Shown here: piece after piece, positions 8,867 through 16,994 of the stretch
How the letters are laid out: each line of letters starts with the position of its first letter
How positions within the stretch are numbered: position 1 is the first letter of the stretch
Assembly: GCF_000520015.2 (NCBI RefSeq)
Contig: NZ_CP007044.2
Coordinates: forward strand, 1,302,001 to 1,366,000
DNA length: 64,000 nucleotides
Source of the DNA: Chania multitudinisentens RB-25
Lineage (GTDB): Bacteria > Pseudomonadota > Gammaproteobacteria > Enterobacterales > Enterobacteriaceae
Direction of reading: 5' to 3'
Notes under the pieces: model-generated
The model's input: only the letters and a program-made list of their open reading frames with translations
Databases searched by the model: none
What the model was told of the DNA's origin: nothing
Program-made: the position numbers and the translations under genes

Positions 8867-8880
8867 TTGCTGTACATCAA
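8867..8880 (-). promoter_or_regulatory. FNR-like site upstream of feoA
   Basis: On the minus strand TTGATGTACAGCAA matches the FNR consensus TTGATnnnnATCAA with one mismatch. It lies about 45 bp upstream of the Fur box, a reasonable activator position. Feo is activated by FNR under anaerobiosis in E. coli. Confidence 0.55.
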
Positions 8881-8914
8881 AAAGACGTGGGAATGTTGTG
8901 CGGAGATAAGGAAG

Positions 8915-8934
8915 GGGCGGAGTGAACTCCGCCC
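8915..8934 (-). terminator. Hairpin after tex
   Basis: A perfect 8-bp stem, GGGCGGAG / CTCCGCCC, has a 4-nt loop and lies 13 bp past the tex stop codon. The following minus-strand sequence (CTTCCTTAT) is only partly T-rich. Confidence 0.55.
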
Positions 8935-8947
8935 TTAATGGTGAGGC

Positions 8948-11284
8948 TTAGCGTTTTTTACCGAATGCCGCCGCCAGTGCATCGCCCATGGCGCTATTGC
9001 CTGCCGGGGAAGTGTTACGCGGTTTGGCTTTATTGGCTGGTGCGCGTGACGCGTTGTCACGTGTGGGAGCATTGTTGCTATTACCGTTGCCACGGCGTGG
9101 TGAACCTTCACCTGGCTGCTCATCCAGGCGCATGCTGAGGGCGATACGCTTGCGCTGTAAATCGACCTCCATCACCTTCACTTTGACGATATCGCCCGCT
9201 TTCACCACGCTGTGTGGATCTTCCACGAATTTATCTGCCAGCGAGGAGATGTGAACCAGGCCATCCTGATGCACGCCGATATCCACAAATGCCCCGAAGT
9301 TGGTGACGTTGGTGACGGAACCTTCCAGCACCATCCCGATTTGCAGGTCGTTCAGCGTTTCCACGCCTTCCGCAAAGGTGGCGGTTTTGAATTCCGGGCG
9401 TGGGTCGCGCCCCGGTTTCTCCAGCTCTTTCAGGATATCGGTCACCGTTGGCATACCGAACTGCTCGTCGGTGAAATCGCTGGCTTTCAGGCTGCGGATG
9501 GCGTTGGGGTTGCCCATCAGATCTTGCAACGCCTGCTGGGTAGCAGCCAGAATGCGCTCTACCACCGGATAAGTCTCTGGGTGTACCGTTGAGGCATCCA
9601 GCGGATTATCGCCATGGTTGATACGCAGGAAGCCTGCGCACTGTTCAAAGGCTTTTGGCCCCAAACGGCTGACTTTCAGCAGTTGTTCACGGTTGCTGAA
9701 ACGGCCATTCTCGTCGCGCCAGTTGATAATGTTCTGCGCCATCATGCGCGTTAAACCGGCTACACGGGCCAACAAGGGAACGGATGCGGTATTCAGATCA
9801 ACACCCACCGCGTTCACACAGTCTTCCACCACCGAATCCAGCTTCTTCGCCAATTGGCTCTGGCTGACGTCGTGCTGGTATTGGCCAACGCCGATGGATT
9901 TAGGATCAATCTTTACCAATTCAGCCAGTGGGTCTTGCAGGCGGCGTGCGATGGAAACAGCACCGCGCAGGGAGACATCAAGGTTGGGGAATTCCAGCGC
10001 GGCCAGCTCAGAAGCCGAGTACACCGAAGCCCCAGCCTCACTGACGATCACTTTCTGTGCTTTTACCTCTGGGAATTGCTGCTGCAACTCGGCATAGAAA
10101 CGCTCAGTTTCACGGGAAGCCGTACCGTTGCCGATTGCCACCAGTTCGACCTGATGTTTGCTACAGAGAGCGGCCACCACGGTGGCGGCTTTGGCGGCTT
10201 GGCCCGTGTGTGGGTAGACGGTATCGGTCGCCACCAATTTGCCGGTAGCATCAACCACCGCCACTTTTACCCCGGTACGCAGGCCAGGATCCAGGCCCAT
10301 GGTGGCACGCATCCCGGCCGGGGCTGCCATCAGCAGGTCATGCATATTACGGGCAAAAACGTTGATGGCTTCATCTTCCGCACGTTCACGCAAGGTGCCC
10401 ATCAGTTCGGTTTCCAGATGCAACAATACCTTGATGCGCCATGTCCAGTTAACCACCGCCTTGCGCCAGGCATCGGCCGGTGCGTTGTTCAGGCGCAGGT
10501 TCAGGTGGTTGATGATAATCAACTCACCCTGGCTTTCGCGTGGCGTTTCTTCAAACTGCGGATCGGCATTCAGCGCCAGTTGCAGTACTCCTTCATTACG
10601 GCCACGGAACATCGCCAGCGCACGGTGAGAAGGCACTTGTGAAATCGGTTCGTGGTGATCGAAATAATCACGGAATTTTGCGCCGTCCTCTTCTTTACCT
10701 TCGACTACTTTGGCCACCAGATGGGCGTTTTTCCACAGGTAGTCACGCACTTTAGCCAGCAGGGTGGCATCTTCGGCAAAGCGTTCCATCAGAATGTAAC
10801 GTGCGCCATCCAACGCTGCTTTTATATCGGCAACGCCTTTGTCTGCATTAACATACCGTTCGGCCAATTGTTCAGGCTGCTGCTGAGGATCTTGCCACAG
10901 CGAATCGGCCAAGGGTTCCAGACCTGCTTCAATGGCGATCTGCCCACGGGTGCGGCGTTTGGGTTTATACGGTAGATAGAGATCTTCGAGTTCTGTTTTG
11001 CTCAGGGTAGCGTTAATTGCCCTGGCCAGTTGCTCGGTGAGTTTACCTTGCTCATCAATAGATTTGAGGATGGTCTGGCGGCGTTCTTCCAGTTCACGCA
11101 GATAACCCAGGCGGGTTTCCAACTGGCGTAGCTGAGTGTCATCCAGGCCACCGGTAACTTCCTTACGATAACGTGCGATAAACGGCACGGTATTGCCTTC
11201 ATCCAGCAGGCGGATGGCGGAGTCAACTTGCTCCGGCCGGGCTTGCAGTTCTGTTGCGATAATGCGGCTCAGTGGGTCATTCAT
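8948..11284 (-). CDS. tex: Tex-family transcription accessory / RNA-binding protein (YhgF)
   Basis: The 778-residue cytoplasmic protein has the full Tex architecture. An N-terminal helical region (MNDPLSRIIATELQ) is followed by a YqgF/RNase H-like domain around GLDPGLRTGVKVAVVD. Then come helix-hairpin-helix motifs (NTASVPLLARVAGL, FSNREQLLKVSRLG) and a C-terminal S1 RNA-binding domain (GMVLEGSVTNVTNFGAFVDIG). The tail is basic and low-complexity (RRGNGNSNNAP...KAKPRNTS). It is a conserved enterobacterial gene next to feoA. In E. coli greB precedes it on the same strand; here the greB-like gene points the other way. Confidence 0.95.
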   Translation of the reverse strand: MNDPLSRIIATELQARPEQVDSAIRLLDEGNTVPFIARYRKEVTGGLDDTQLRQLETRLGYLRELEERRQTILKSIDEQGKLTEQLARAINATLSKTELEDLYLPYKPKRRTRGQIAIEAGLEPLADSLWQDPQQQPEQLAERYVNADKGVADIKAALDGARYILMERFAEDATLLAKVRDYLWKNAHLVAKVVEGKEEDGAKFRDYFDHHEPISQVPSHRALAMFRGRNEGVLQLALNADPQFEETPRESQGELIIINHLNLRLNNAPADAWRKAVVNWTWRIKVLLHLETELMGTLRERAEDEAINVFARNMHDLLMAAPAGMRATMGLDPGLRTGVKVAVVDATGKLVATDTVYPHTGQAAKAATVVAALCSKHQVELVAIGNGTASRETERFYAELQQQFPEVKAQKVIVSEAGASVYSASELAALEFPNLDVSLRGAVSIARRLQDPLAELVKIDPKSIGVGQYQHDVSQSQLAKKLDSVVEDCVNAVGVDLNTASVPLLARVAGLTRMMAQNIINWRDENGRFSNREQLLKVSRLGPKAFEQCAGFLRINHGDNPLDASTVHPETYPVVERILAATQQALQDLMGNPNAIRSLKASDFTDEQFGMPTVTDILKELEKPGRDPRPEFKTATFAEGVETLNDLQIGMVLEGSVTNVTNFGAFVDIGVHQDGLVHISSLADKFVEDPHSVVKAGDIVKVKVMEVDLQRKRIALSMRLDEQPGEGSPRRGNGNSNNAPTRDNASRAPANKAKPRNTSPAGNSAMGDALAAAFGKKR

Positions 11285-11718
11285 AAGTCTGGTATCTGTT
11301 AAGAGCGATGATCAAGAGGGGGATAGTTATACGGATTGCAGGGATAAAATGCCAGCGTGGAGCGGGCCGCTTTGGTTATGCCCTGAGTTTTTTGCCTTTA
11401 TAGCTGAAGGAGTATGGCCTTTCCAGCCGCGGGTTGCGGTAGGCCACCACCGTCTAAGGCCGTTTCTTACGCTTTCACCTACTCAAGCTTATTGTCTGGT
11501 TTTCAAGGGGTAAAACAAAGGAGAGTAAATATGAATGTCATGAAAACTGACATATCAACTTGCTCCGATAAGAATTTACTCTATTTTTATAACATAAATT
11601 TAAATAACGTTATATAAAACATATTTGATATTTAGTTTATGGTGAAAAGGATAAAAAATAGTCACATTGACTAAAGGCTCGTAGTATTTATAATGCTCTT
11701 TTAACTTAAGGGGGTATC
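11285..11718. other. Intergenic region between tex and the greB-like gene, with a composition break
   Basis: No gene is supported. Bases up to about 11515 have core-like composition; from about 11520 to 11718 the sequence becomes strongly AT-rich and stays so into the greB-like gene. The promoters of both divergent genes must lie here. The break is a candidate left edge of the accessory island. Confidence 0.5.
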
Positions 11719-12192
11719 ATGCCAACAAAAATTATAACTCGTGAAGGTTACATAAAACTTCAGGAAGAGCATGATTATTTATGGAATGTAAAAAGGCCCG
11801 AAATCACAGCCATTGTTTCTTGGGCTGCAAGTTTGGGCGATCGGTCCGAAAACGCCGACTATACATATAATAAAAGGCTTTTAAGACAAATAGATAGGCG
11901 TGTTTATTTTTTACGTAAACTTATGCCGCAATTGCAAGTAGTCGATTATTCTCCACAGCAGGAAGGAAAGGTTTTTTTTGGTGCTTGGGTGAAAATTCAA
12001 AATGATGAAGGTGAAGAAAAATATTTCAGAATAGTAGGGCCTGAAGAAATTTATGGCGAAGTTAAGAATTATATATCGATTGATTCTCCAATGGCTCGTG
12101 CATTGTTAAAGAAAGAAATTGATGATGAAGTCCCTGTGCAAACACCGGATGGTATTAGATACTGGCAGATAATTTCTATACAATATAATTAA
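11719..12192 (+). CDS. greB: GreB-like transcript cleavage factor
   Basis: The 157-residue protein has the full GreA/GreB layout. An N-terminal coiled coil bears the catalytic acidic tip in SLGDRSENADYTYNKR (Asp and Glu kept), and the C-terminal FKBP-like domain has VDYSPQQEGKVFFGAWV and SIDSPMARALLKKE. The YLW and DYSPQQEGKVFFGAW signatures favour GreB over GreA. It would bind the RNA polymerase secondary channel and rescue backtracked complexes. The gene is visibly more AT-rich than core genes and points away from tex, whereas E. coli greB is co-oriented with yhgF. It may be a diverged or transferred copy, or the native gene inverted with the island. Confidence 0.85.
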   Translation: MPTKIITREGYIKLQEEHDYLWNVKRPEITAIVSWAASLGDRSENADYTYNKRLLRQIDRRVYFLRKLMPQLQVVDYSPQQEGKVFFGAWVKIQNDEGEEKYFRIVGPEEIYGEVKNYISIDSPMARALLKKEIDDEVPVQTPDGIRYWQIISIQYN

Positions 12193-12423
12193 TTTTAATA
12201 GTATTAACCCCAGATTATATCTACAGTGACATCTGTGGGAAAACCATTGTCTAGTTATATTCGACGGGTCAGAAATAATTCTTACAGGCACGCGCTGAAC
12301 AACCTTAGTGAAATTGCCAGTAATTATCTAATGGCCATAAAGCAGAGGTGGTCTGGGCCAGGCGTTTAATCCAGGTTCTTGGCGTCAGGTTACTCCGTGC
12401 ATATGTTGGATAAATTTTTCTAA
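12193..12423. other. Intergenic sequence after the greB-like gene
   Basis: No gene can be supported. Around 12290-12400 the composition is higher in GC than its surroundings and a short frame reads LNNLSEIASNYL-MAIKQRWSG, which could be a decayed gene fragment, but I cannot assign it. Confidence 0.3.
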
Positions 12424-12615
12424 TCATATGATTATACCTTCGGTATTTCCCACCTGTAGTGGCTCCAGTTTCCGTTGGTTATCATCCCGATATTGAAAGG
12501 CATTAGCCGCCATATTGTCAGGCTTCACTGCCAACGAAGCTCCGTTGTTCATCAAGCTTGCAGATGAGCGGCACGTCAAACTGAGCAGAATCACCATGGG
12601 AACAATGAATGTCAA
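12424..12615 (-). CDS. Possible small secreted peptide (hypothetical)
   Basis: A 63-codon frame starts with TTG at 12615, preceded by a GAGG site six bases away. It begins with a hydrophobic segment (FIVPMVILLSLTC) that could be a signal peptide, followed by a polar tail rich in Asn, Asp and Gln (NMAANAFQYRDDNQRKLEP). An internal ATG at residue 7 is an alternative start. Local GC content is higher than in the flanking DNA, which fits coding sequence. I do not recognise the family. It lies between the greB-like gene and the recombinase, on the strand of the fim operon. Confidence 0.35.
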   Translation of the reverse strand: MTFIVPMVILLSLTCRSSASLMNNGASLAVKPDNMAANAFQYRDDNQRKLEPLQVGNTEGIII

Positions 12616-12863
12616 TGTGAGCCTCGGGTAATTCTTAAAAAATCGGATTGTGCGTTAGGTTCAATCAAGCATAGGCATTAATCTCCTCCTAAATACTGGA
12701 TATTAATTGAAGTCACCTGTAATATCTCGATAGGACTTATCCTATCTGTTTTTTTTAAAAAAATATTTAACAAATTTTTATTGCATTTTTTTGATTTAAA
12801 AATTGTAAAAAATTATTTAATTCGGACTCTGGCGTCATTTCACCAAAATAATAGGAGTTTTCC

Positions 12864-13439
12864 TTGTCACAGCGTAAATTTCTCACTCTAACAGAAGTTA
12901 GTAATCTGATGAATGCGGCCAGAAAGACACAAACTGGAGTACGGGATAGTTGTCTAATCCTGCTGGCTTTTCGCCATGGATTGCGTATTAGCGAATTGTT
13001 GAACTTACGTTTTCGCGATCTTGAAATGATTGAAGGGCGAATAAATATACGTCGACTTAAAAATGGTTTTTCTACCGTTCATCCTTTGATGGATGATGAA
13101 TGCAAGGCGATTATGGAATGGAAGCAGAGCAGGGCCCGGTGGAAACCAAGTGCAGACCCAGACATTATCTTTATTTCTCAGCGAGGAACCCAGCTATCGC
13201 GTGGTCAAGCCTGGCGAATTATCCGCCAGGCTGGTGAACGGGCGGGCACGGCCATCAATACACATCCTCATATGCTGCGCCACGCCTGTGGCTATGAATT
13301 GGCGGAAAGGGGGACTGATACCCGGTTGCTTCAGGACTATCTTGGGCACCGCAACATCCGGCATACTGTACGTTATACCGCCAGTAATGCCGCACGGTTT
13401 GTCGGAATATGGGAATGGAACAAACGAAAAAACGGCTAA
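12864..13439 (+). CDS. FimB/FimE-type tyrosine recombinase
   Basis: The 191-residue protein starts with TTG, placed by an AGGAG site six bases upstream. It has the short FimB/FimE build without an N-terminal arm-binding domain. The catalytic set is visible: Arg41 (HGLRISELL), Lys66 (RRLKNGFSTVHPL), His136 and Arg139 (HPHMLRHACG), His162 (DYLGHRNIRHT) and Tyr171 (RYTASNA). FimB and FimE invert the fimS promoter segment. A fimS-like element exists here at 21816-22130, more than 8 kb away beyond the fim operon, so this is the likely recombinase for it. Only one such gene is present, and I cannot tell whether it acts both ways like FimB or ON-to-OFF like FimE. Confidence 0.9.
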   Translation: MSQRKFLTLTEVSNLMNAARKTQTGVRDSCLILLAFRHGLRISELLNLRFRDLEMIEGRINIRRLKNGFSTVHPLMDDECKAIMEWKQSRARWKPSADPDIIFISQRGTQLSRGQAWRIIRQAGERAGTAINTHPHMLRHACGYELAERGTDTRLLQDYLGHRNIRHTVRYTASNAARFVGIWEWNKRKNG

Positions 13440-13542
13440 AAAAGCAAAAACATAAGAATCTTAATACAGTAAATAATTATTTATCAGTGCCGGAGAACGC
13501 TATTATCAGCGATCTCCGCGCCTGGCAATAATCAATATGCCA

Positions 13543-14157
13543 TTATTTATTAAAACAGGCATAAAGTTCTACTTCACTATTAATTCCGAGCTTTCCCATC
13601 ATGTTACGTTTATGTGCACTCACGGTCTTGACGCTGCGGGAAGTCTTTTCCGCTATCTGTGTGATACTGAAACCTTCTTGCAATAAATGATAAACCTCTA
13701 TTTCTGAGTCGGAGAATGGTTTGACATCGGTATTGAATACGCTTATCCCCTGTGCAGTGCATAGGCACGGGCTGGTGACAACATTGCCAGCCAAAACCAA
13801 ATCAACCTGATTGGCTAGCTGAGGAATATCTTCAGATAAAGCAATAAATGAGGCTTCAGGCAGATAACCCATACACTTAACTGCCTGTTTTGATGGAACA
13901 TTTGTCATGATAAGCAGCGGTTTATCCTCCCTGTTTGCTTGAGCGAATGACAGCAGTTTCACCCCCAGACGGATATTTTCATTCAGGCCGTATAGTTCAC
14001 TGACGATCAGATCAATATTGTATAAATCATCACTGAAGGCCACATCATAAACAGAATGCGCTTGTATAATATCAACGCCAGGCAGTTTCTGCCTGAATAA
14101 CTGATATAATCCACTCCAGGTAAGAATGCATGGATGCATAATCATTATTTTTTTCAC
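13543..14157 (-). CDS. LuxR-type regulator with degenerate receiver domain (1)
   Basis: A 204-residue protein starting with GTG at 14157. The C-terminus is a LuxR/FixJ helix-turn-helix: FSDSEIEVYHLLQEGFSITQ followed by KTSRSVKTVSAHKRNMMGKLG. The N-terminus is receiver-like but lacks the acidic pair (KIMIMHPCILTW), and the phospho-acceptor position in DLIVSELYG appears to be Glu rather than Asp, so regulation by phosphorylation is unlikely. Its partner gene ends 6 bp upstream, so they form a two-gene unit. Its place beside fimH and the recombinase suggests control of the fimbrial island, by inference. Confidence 0.8.
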   Translation of the reverse strand: MKKIMIMHPCILTWSGLYQLFRQKLPGVDIIQAHSVYDVAFSDDLYNIDLIVSELYGLNENIRLGVKLLSFAQANREDKPLLIMTNVPSKQAVKCMGYLPEASFIALSEDIPQLANQVDLVLAGNVVTSPCLCTAQGISVFNTDVKPFSDSEIEVYHLLQEGFSITQIAEKTSRSVKTVSAHKRNMMGKLGINSEVELYACFNK

Positions 14158-14163
14158 AGTGTT

Positions 14164-14820
14164 TCACCACTCCTGTCTATTTATTTTGTTCAAATAGATC
14201 AATTTACCTGCAAGTAGGTAAAACTCCTCATTCGTTCTAATCTTCAATTTTTTAATTATTGATTTCTTTTGAGTACTGATTGTTCGTACATCTTTTCCCG
14301 CTGCATTAGCAATCGTTGTGGCAGTTTTCCCGCGGAAAAAATCCAGTGCAATGACTCTTTCCTGTTTACCCAATAAACATACTTTCTTCTCAGCGTTGCT
14401 ACTCGGCTTATCACCCAGGCATTGGCTGATTTCATAAAGGTTAACAGGATCGATTAATACAGTAGTCACCCCAAAAGCGTGAAGAAGCTGAGTCATCCAT
14501 TCCATATCATGCGGCAACCAGATAACAGAATGTGTATTGAGATGATAACTGGTAACATCTGATAAAAAGGATAATAACAACAGATAATCAATTCCACACG
14601 ATAATGAGGTAAATAAGATCACATCAGGTTTGAATTCATGAATTTTCTGTTTAGCTTCTGTAATTTCACTGACCCGAAAAAAAATTAACTCAGCGTTGCC
14701 CGTACAACCAAGTAACCGTTGCAGGCCGATCCAATTTATCCTGGATGGCTCGACAACAAGAATTCGTTTCGATTTTCCCGCTACCGAATACTCGTCTTTA
14801 TTATGATTGACCTGCAACAT
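14164..14820 (-). CDS. LuxR-type regulator with degenerate receiver domain (2)
   Basis: A 218-residue protein starting at ATG 14820, behind an AGGAGAAAAA ribosome site. A receiver-like N-terminus (KRILVVEPSRINWIGLQRLLG) keeps one acidic residue but has Thr/Ser (DVILFTSLS) where a phosphorylated Asp would be expected. The C-terminal helix-turn-helix reads LLGKQERVIALDFFRGKTAT and KDVRTISTQKKSIIKKLKI. It resembles atypical enterobacterial LuxR proteins such as RcsA, BglJ or EcpR, which often act as heterodimers; two adjacent atypical copies fit that pattern, but this is inference. The gene lies 123 bp downstream of fimH. Confidence 0.8.
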   Translation of the reverse strand: MLQVNHNKDEYSVAGKSKRILVVEPSRINWIGLQRLLGCTGNAELIFFRVSEITEAKQKIHEFKPDVILFTSLSCGIDYLLLLSFLSDVTSYHLNTHSVIWLPHDMEWMTQLLHAFGVTTVLIDPVNLYEISQCLGDKPSSNAEKKVCLLGKQERVIALDFFRGKTATTIANAAGKDVRTISTQKKSIIKKLKIRTNEEFYLLAGKLIYLNKINRQEW

Positions 14821-14943
14821 TTTTTCTCCTGAACATCAGAGTTGTTATTTCCAGCTATAGACACGTCGATTTTTAAGCTGCAACGTCGCAGCTTGCTCCC
14901 GGTAATGTGACGGAAGCTATTGTAGGCAGTATTAAAAACCCCT

Positions 14944-15909
14944 TCATGGATACAAAAAGGTCACACCAACGACTGACGTTACATTACCCGCCACGACTTG
15001 GCCGGTCGTTCGTGCGTAGCTCGCGGTCAAGCCTAAACTGACCGGTGCGGTTCCGACGACGCCCAGCGCGACATTTTTGTTGGTGGCAATAATGCCACTG
15101 CCGTTGGCAAGCTGAATCCCAACGCCCTGAGCCGCTGACGAAGAAGCGACATTAGCGAAAATGCTGGATGAGGCATCCGTGGTTGGCCCGGTCAGGTAAT
15201 AAGCCAGTTTTTGGCTCTGGGCGCAGTGTACCGTCAACGGTACCGGTACGGTTCCTGGATAATCCGGCAGATTCACGGCGACATTACGAGAGGAGACATC
15301 GCAACCACCAGTGGGTACGACAACATCGTTATTAGCATACAAATTCCAGGTAAAAGTCGCAGTATGGACATTACCTCCACCGACGATGTTCGAGCCCCTC
15401 TGAAACATAACCAAAGAAGCAAATTGTGAATTTTTCTTGACTACCACACCACTAGCAGCAGAAGAAAGCGGCGTAAGATAAAGCTTCGCGTCCCATTTAG
15501 TATATGTTCCAGAGGTAAAATTTTTGCTGGAGGTCGCAGAGCGGAGTGGAAACGGATAACTCGAACCGTAATATTCAACCGTGCCATTAAAATTACTCAG
15601 AACTCCACCATAAGCTGAACCGTTCAACAAACTGACATGATCGTTTCTTACCGTGGGGTTATCATTTTTACAGAAAATAGAATTAGATAAATCCACCACC
15701 AAATTCTGGCTAGCTGTGATAGAAGGTTGCAGGTTAACGTAGACCGTTGCCGTTGCCGTTCCTGAGGCGCTGTTTAATGTATTGCCCGTTGAATCGTAAC
15801 AGGTAAAGGCCGACGAACTCGCAGAATAACCGGCCAACAATGCGAAAAGTACGAGTGACTTCATAGGCTGGCGTGACATATGACTTTTCTTCAAGCTGCT
15901 AAATCTCAT
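14944..15909 (-). CDS. fimH: Type 1 fimbrial tip adhesin FimH
   Basis: The start at 15909 is fixed by a strong AGGAGG site; an in-frame ATG 7 codons upstream lies before that site. The product has 321 residues. The signal peptide probably ends at SASSSA, leaving Phe35 as the mature N-terminus, as in FimH (FTCYD versus FACKT). The lectin domain shares long stretches with E. coli FimH (NLVVDLSNSIFC, SAYGGVLSNFNGTV, SSYPFP, LYANNDVVVPTGGCDVS). The pilin domain follows (VNLPDYPGTVPVPLTVHCA) and ends VVGVTFLYP. Pocket residues equivalent to E. coli F1, N46, D47, D54 and Q133 are kept. Y48 is Asn and I52 is Arg, and the segment holding N135, Y137 and D140 is replaced by a longer Gly-rich stretch with no acidic residue. 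Confidence 0.95.
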   Translation of the reverse strand: MRFSSLKKSHMSRQPMKSLVLFALLAGYSASSSAFTCYDSTGNTLNSASGTATATVYVNLQPSITASQNLVVDLSNSIFCKNDNPTVRNDHVSLLNGSAYGGVLSNFNGTVEYYGSSYPFPLRSATSSKNFTSGTYTKWDAKLYLTPLSSAASGVVVKKNSQFASLVMFQRGSNIVGGGNVHTATFTWNLYANNDVVVPTGGCDVSSRNVAVNLPDYPGTVPVPLTVHCAQSQKLAYYLTGPTTDASSSIFANVASSSAAQGVGIQLANGSGIIATNKNVALGVVGTAPVSLGLTASYARTTGQVVAGNVTSVVGVTFLYP

Positions 15910-15922
15910 GGTTCCTCCTTGC

Positions 15923-16429
15923 TCAAGCATAGGTATAAGTCACGTTGATCAGAGATTGAATCGATCCCTGGGTCACATTGCCGTTGGGGGTGATAGCCCT
16001 CACCTGCAAAACAACGTTGGCTGCTTTTGATGCGTCATTGACCGTAACGACTCTGGTACTGCCGTTGGGAAGATTCACACCGCTGCTATCGGCCAGTTGC
16101 AGCGCAATATTGCGGGCCGCTCCCTGATTAGCGTAATAACTACGGCTGCTGTCCGCCGTACCGGAAAACGTCGCGGTCACTTTTGAGGTTCCCACCGGGC
16201 AGTTGGTCAGGCTCAACGTCACCGACTTCCATTCCGAAAAAGCGCCTGCCGACAGCAGGTTGAAGGTATATAAATCCCCCAGGTCTACCGTTGTCGACAC
16301 TGTCGATACCGTGCAGGGTTTGGCGACCACCTTGCCATTGATGGTGATGGTGGCATCCGCCGCATAGGCTTTGGCTAACACCATCATCAGTAACCCCCCG
16401 GCGAGTAAACTCCGCTTTCTTGTGTGCAT
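15923..16429 (-). CDS. fimG: Type 1 fimbrial minor tip subunit FimG
   Basis: A 168-residue protein with signal peptide MHTRKRSLLAGGLLMMVLAKAYA and mature start ADATITINGKVVAKPCTVST. This is nearly identical to E. coli FimG over the donor strand and first disulfide region. The second Cys is in LSLTNCPVGTS and the C-terminus is the chaperone-binding strand LINVTYTYA. In the pilus it connects FimH to FimF by donor-strand exchange. A GAAGGGAT ribosome site precedes the ATG, and fimH follows after 13 bp. Confidence 0.95.
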   Translation of the reverse strand: MHTRKRSLLAGGLLMMVLAKAYAADATITINGKVVAKPCTVSTVSTTVDLGDLYTFNLLSAGAFSEWKSVTLSLTNCPVGTSKVTATFSGTADSSRSYYANQGAARNIALQLADSSGVNLPNGSTRVVTVNDASKAANVVLQVRAITPNGNVTQGSIQSLINVTYTYA

Positions 16430-16444
16430 ATCCCTTCTCTCCGG

Positions 16445-16972
16445 TTACTGAAATTCCAGGGTGAAATTGGCCGTTGCTCTAACCTGCCCGGCCGTCACCG
16501 GTGTACGGGTTGCCATCAGGCGTGCAGAGAAATACAGCGTATTGGATTGCCCTGCGGTGAGCGTTGACCCGCTCAGCGCGCTGGAAACCTCATTCAGCGC
16601 AATGGCATTCCCGCTCTTATCGAGGATCTGGATCCCCAGGCCGCTTGCCGCGCCAGCGCCGCCATCGACCTGTAACAAGGCGGCATTGTCGTTATCTGCC
16701 CCGCCCGTGAACCCCACTTTCACCGAAATAGCCGAGCCACCGCATTTATCGAACACGATACTGAACGGCACCGTCGGCGTTGTTGCGCCTATCCGGTTCA
16801 ACTGTTTTGCCGCATTGCTCGACAGATCCACCGTAAAGCTTTGCGAACCCGGCGCCACGGTGCAGGCATTGTCTTTCACGTTGCCGGTAATGGTGATGGT
16901 GCTGTCCGCCGCCTGCGTTGCCCTGGCGCTCAACAGCGTCAGCAGACACAGGGTATAAAGGTGTTTTCTCAT
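16445..16972 (-). CDS. fimF: Type 1 fimbrial minor subunit FimF
   Basis: A 175-residue protein with signal peptide MRKHLYTLCLLTLLSARATQA, then ADSTITITGNVKDNACTVAPGS, the FimF donor strand and first Cys. Shared FimF features are NAAKQLNRIGATTP, SGLGIQILDK and ARLMATRTPVTAGQ, with a final ATANFTLEFQ strand. It links FimG to the FimA rod. It lies 22 bp downstream of fimD and 15 bp upstream of fimG. Confidence 0.95.
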   Translation of the reverse strand: MRKHLYTLCLLTLLSARATQAADSTITITGNVKDNACTVAPGSQSFTVDLSSNAAKQLNRIGATTPTVPFSIVFDKCGGSAISVKVGFTGGADNDNAALLQVDGGAGAASGLGIQILDKSGNAIALNEVSSALSGSTLTAGQSNTLYFSARLMATRTPVTAGQVRATANFTLEFQ

Positions 16973-16994
16973 TGGTTATCTCTCCCGCCCGGCG

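Noticed and set aside
9854..10642. 262-codon frame antisense to tex
   Set aside because: It is a long antisense frame caused by codon bias in a real gene; no family resemblance.
14864..14900. Stem AAGCTGC-aacgtc-GCAGCTT between fimH and the LuxR genes, considered as the fim operon terminator
   Set aside because: No T-tract follows it on the minus strand, so terminator function is not supported.
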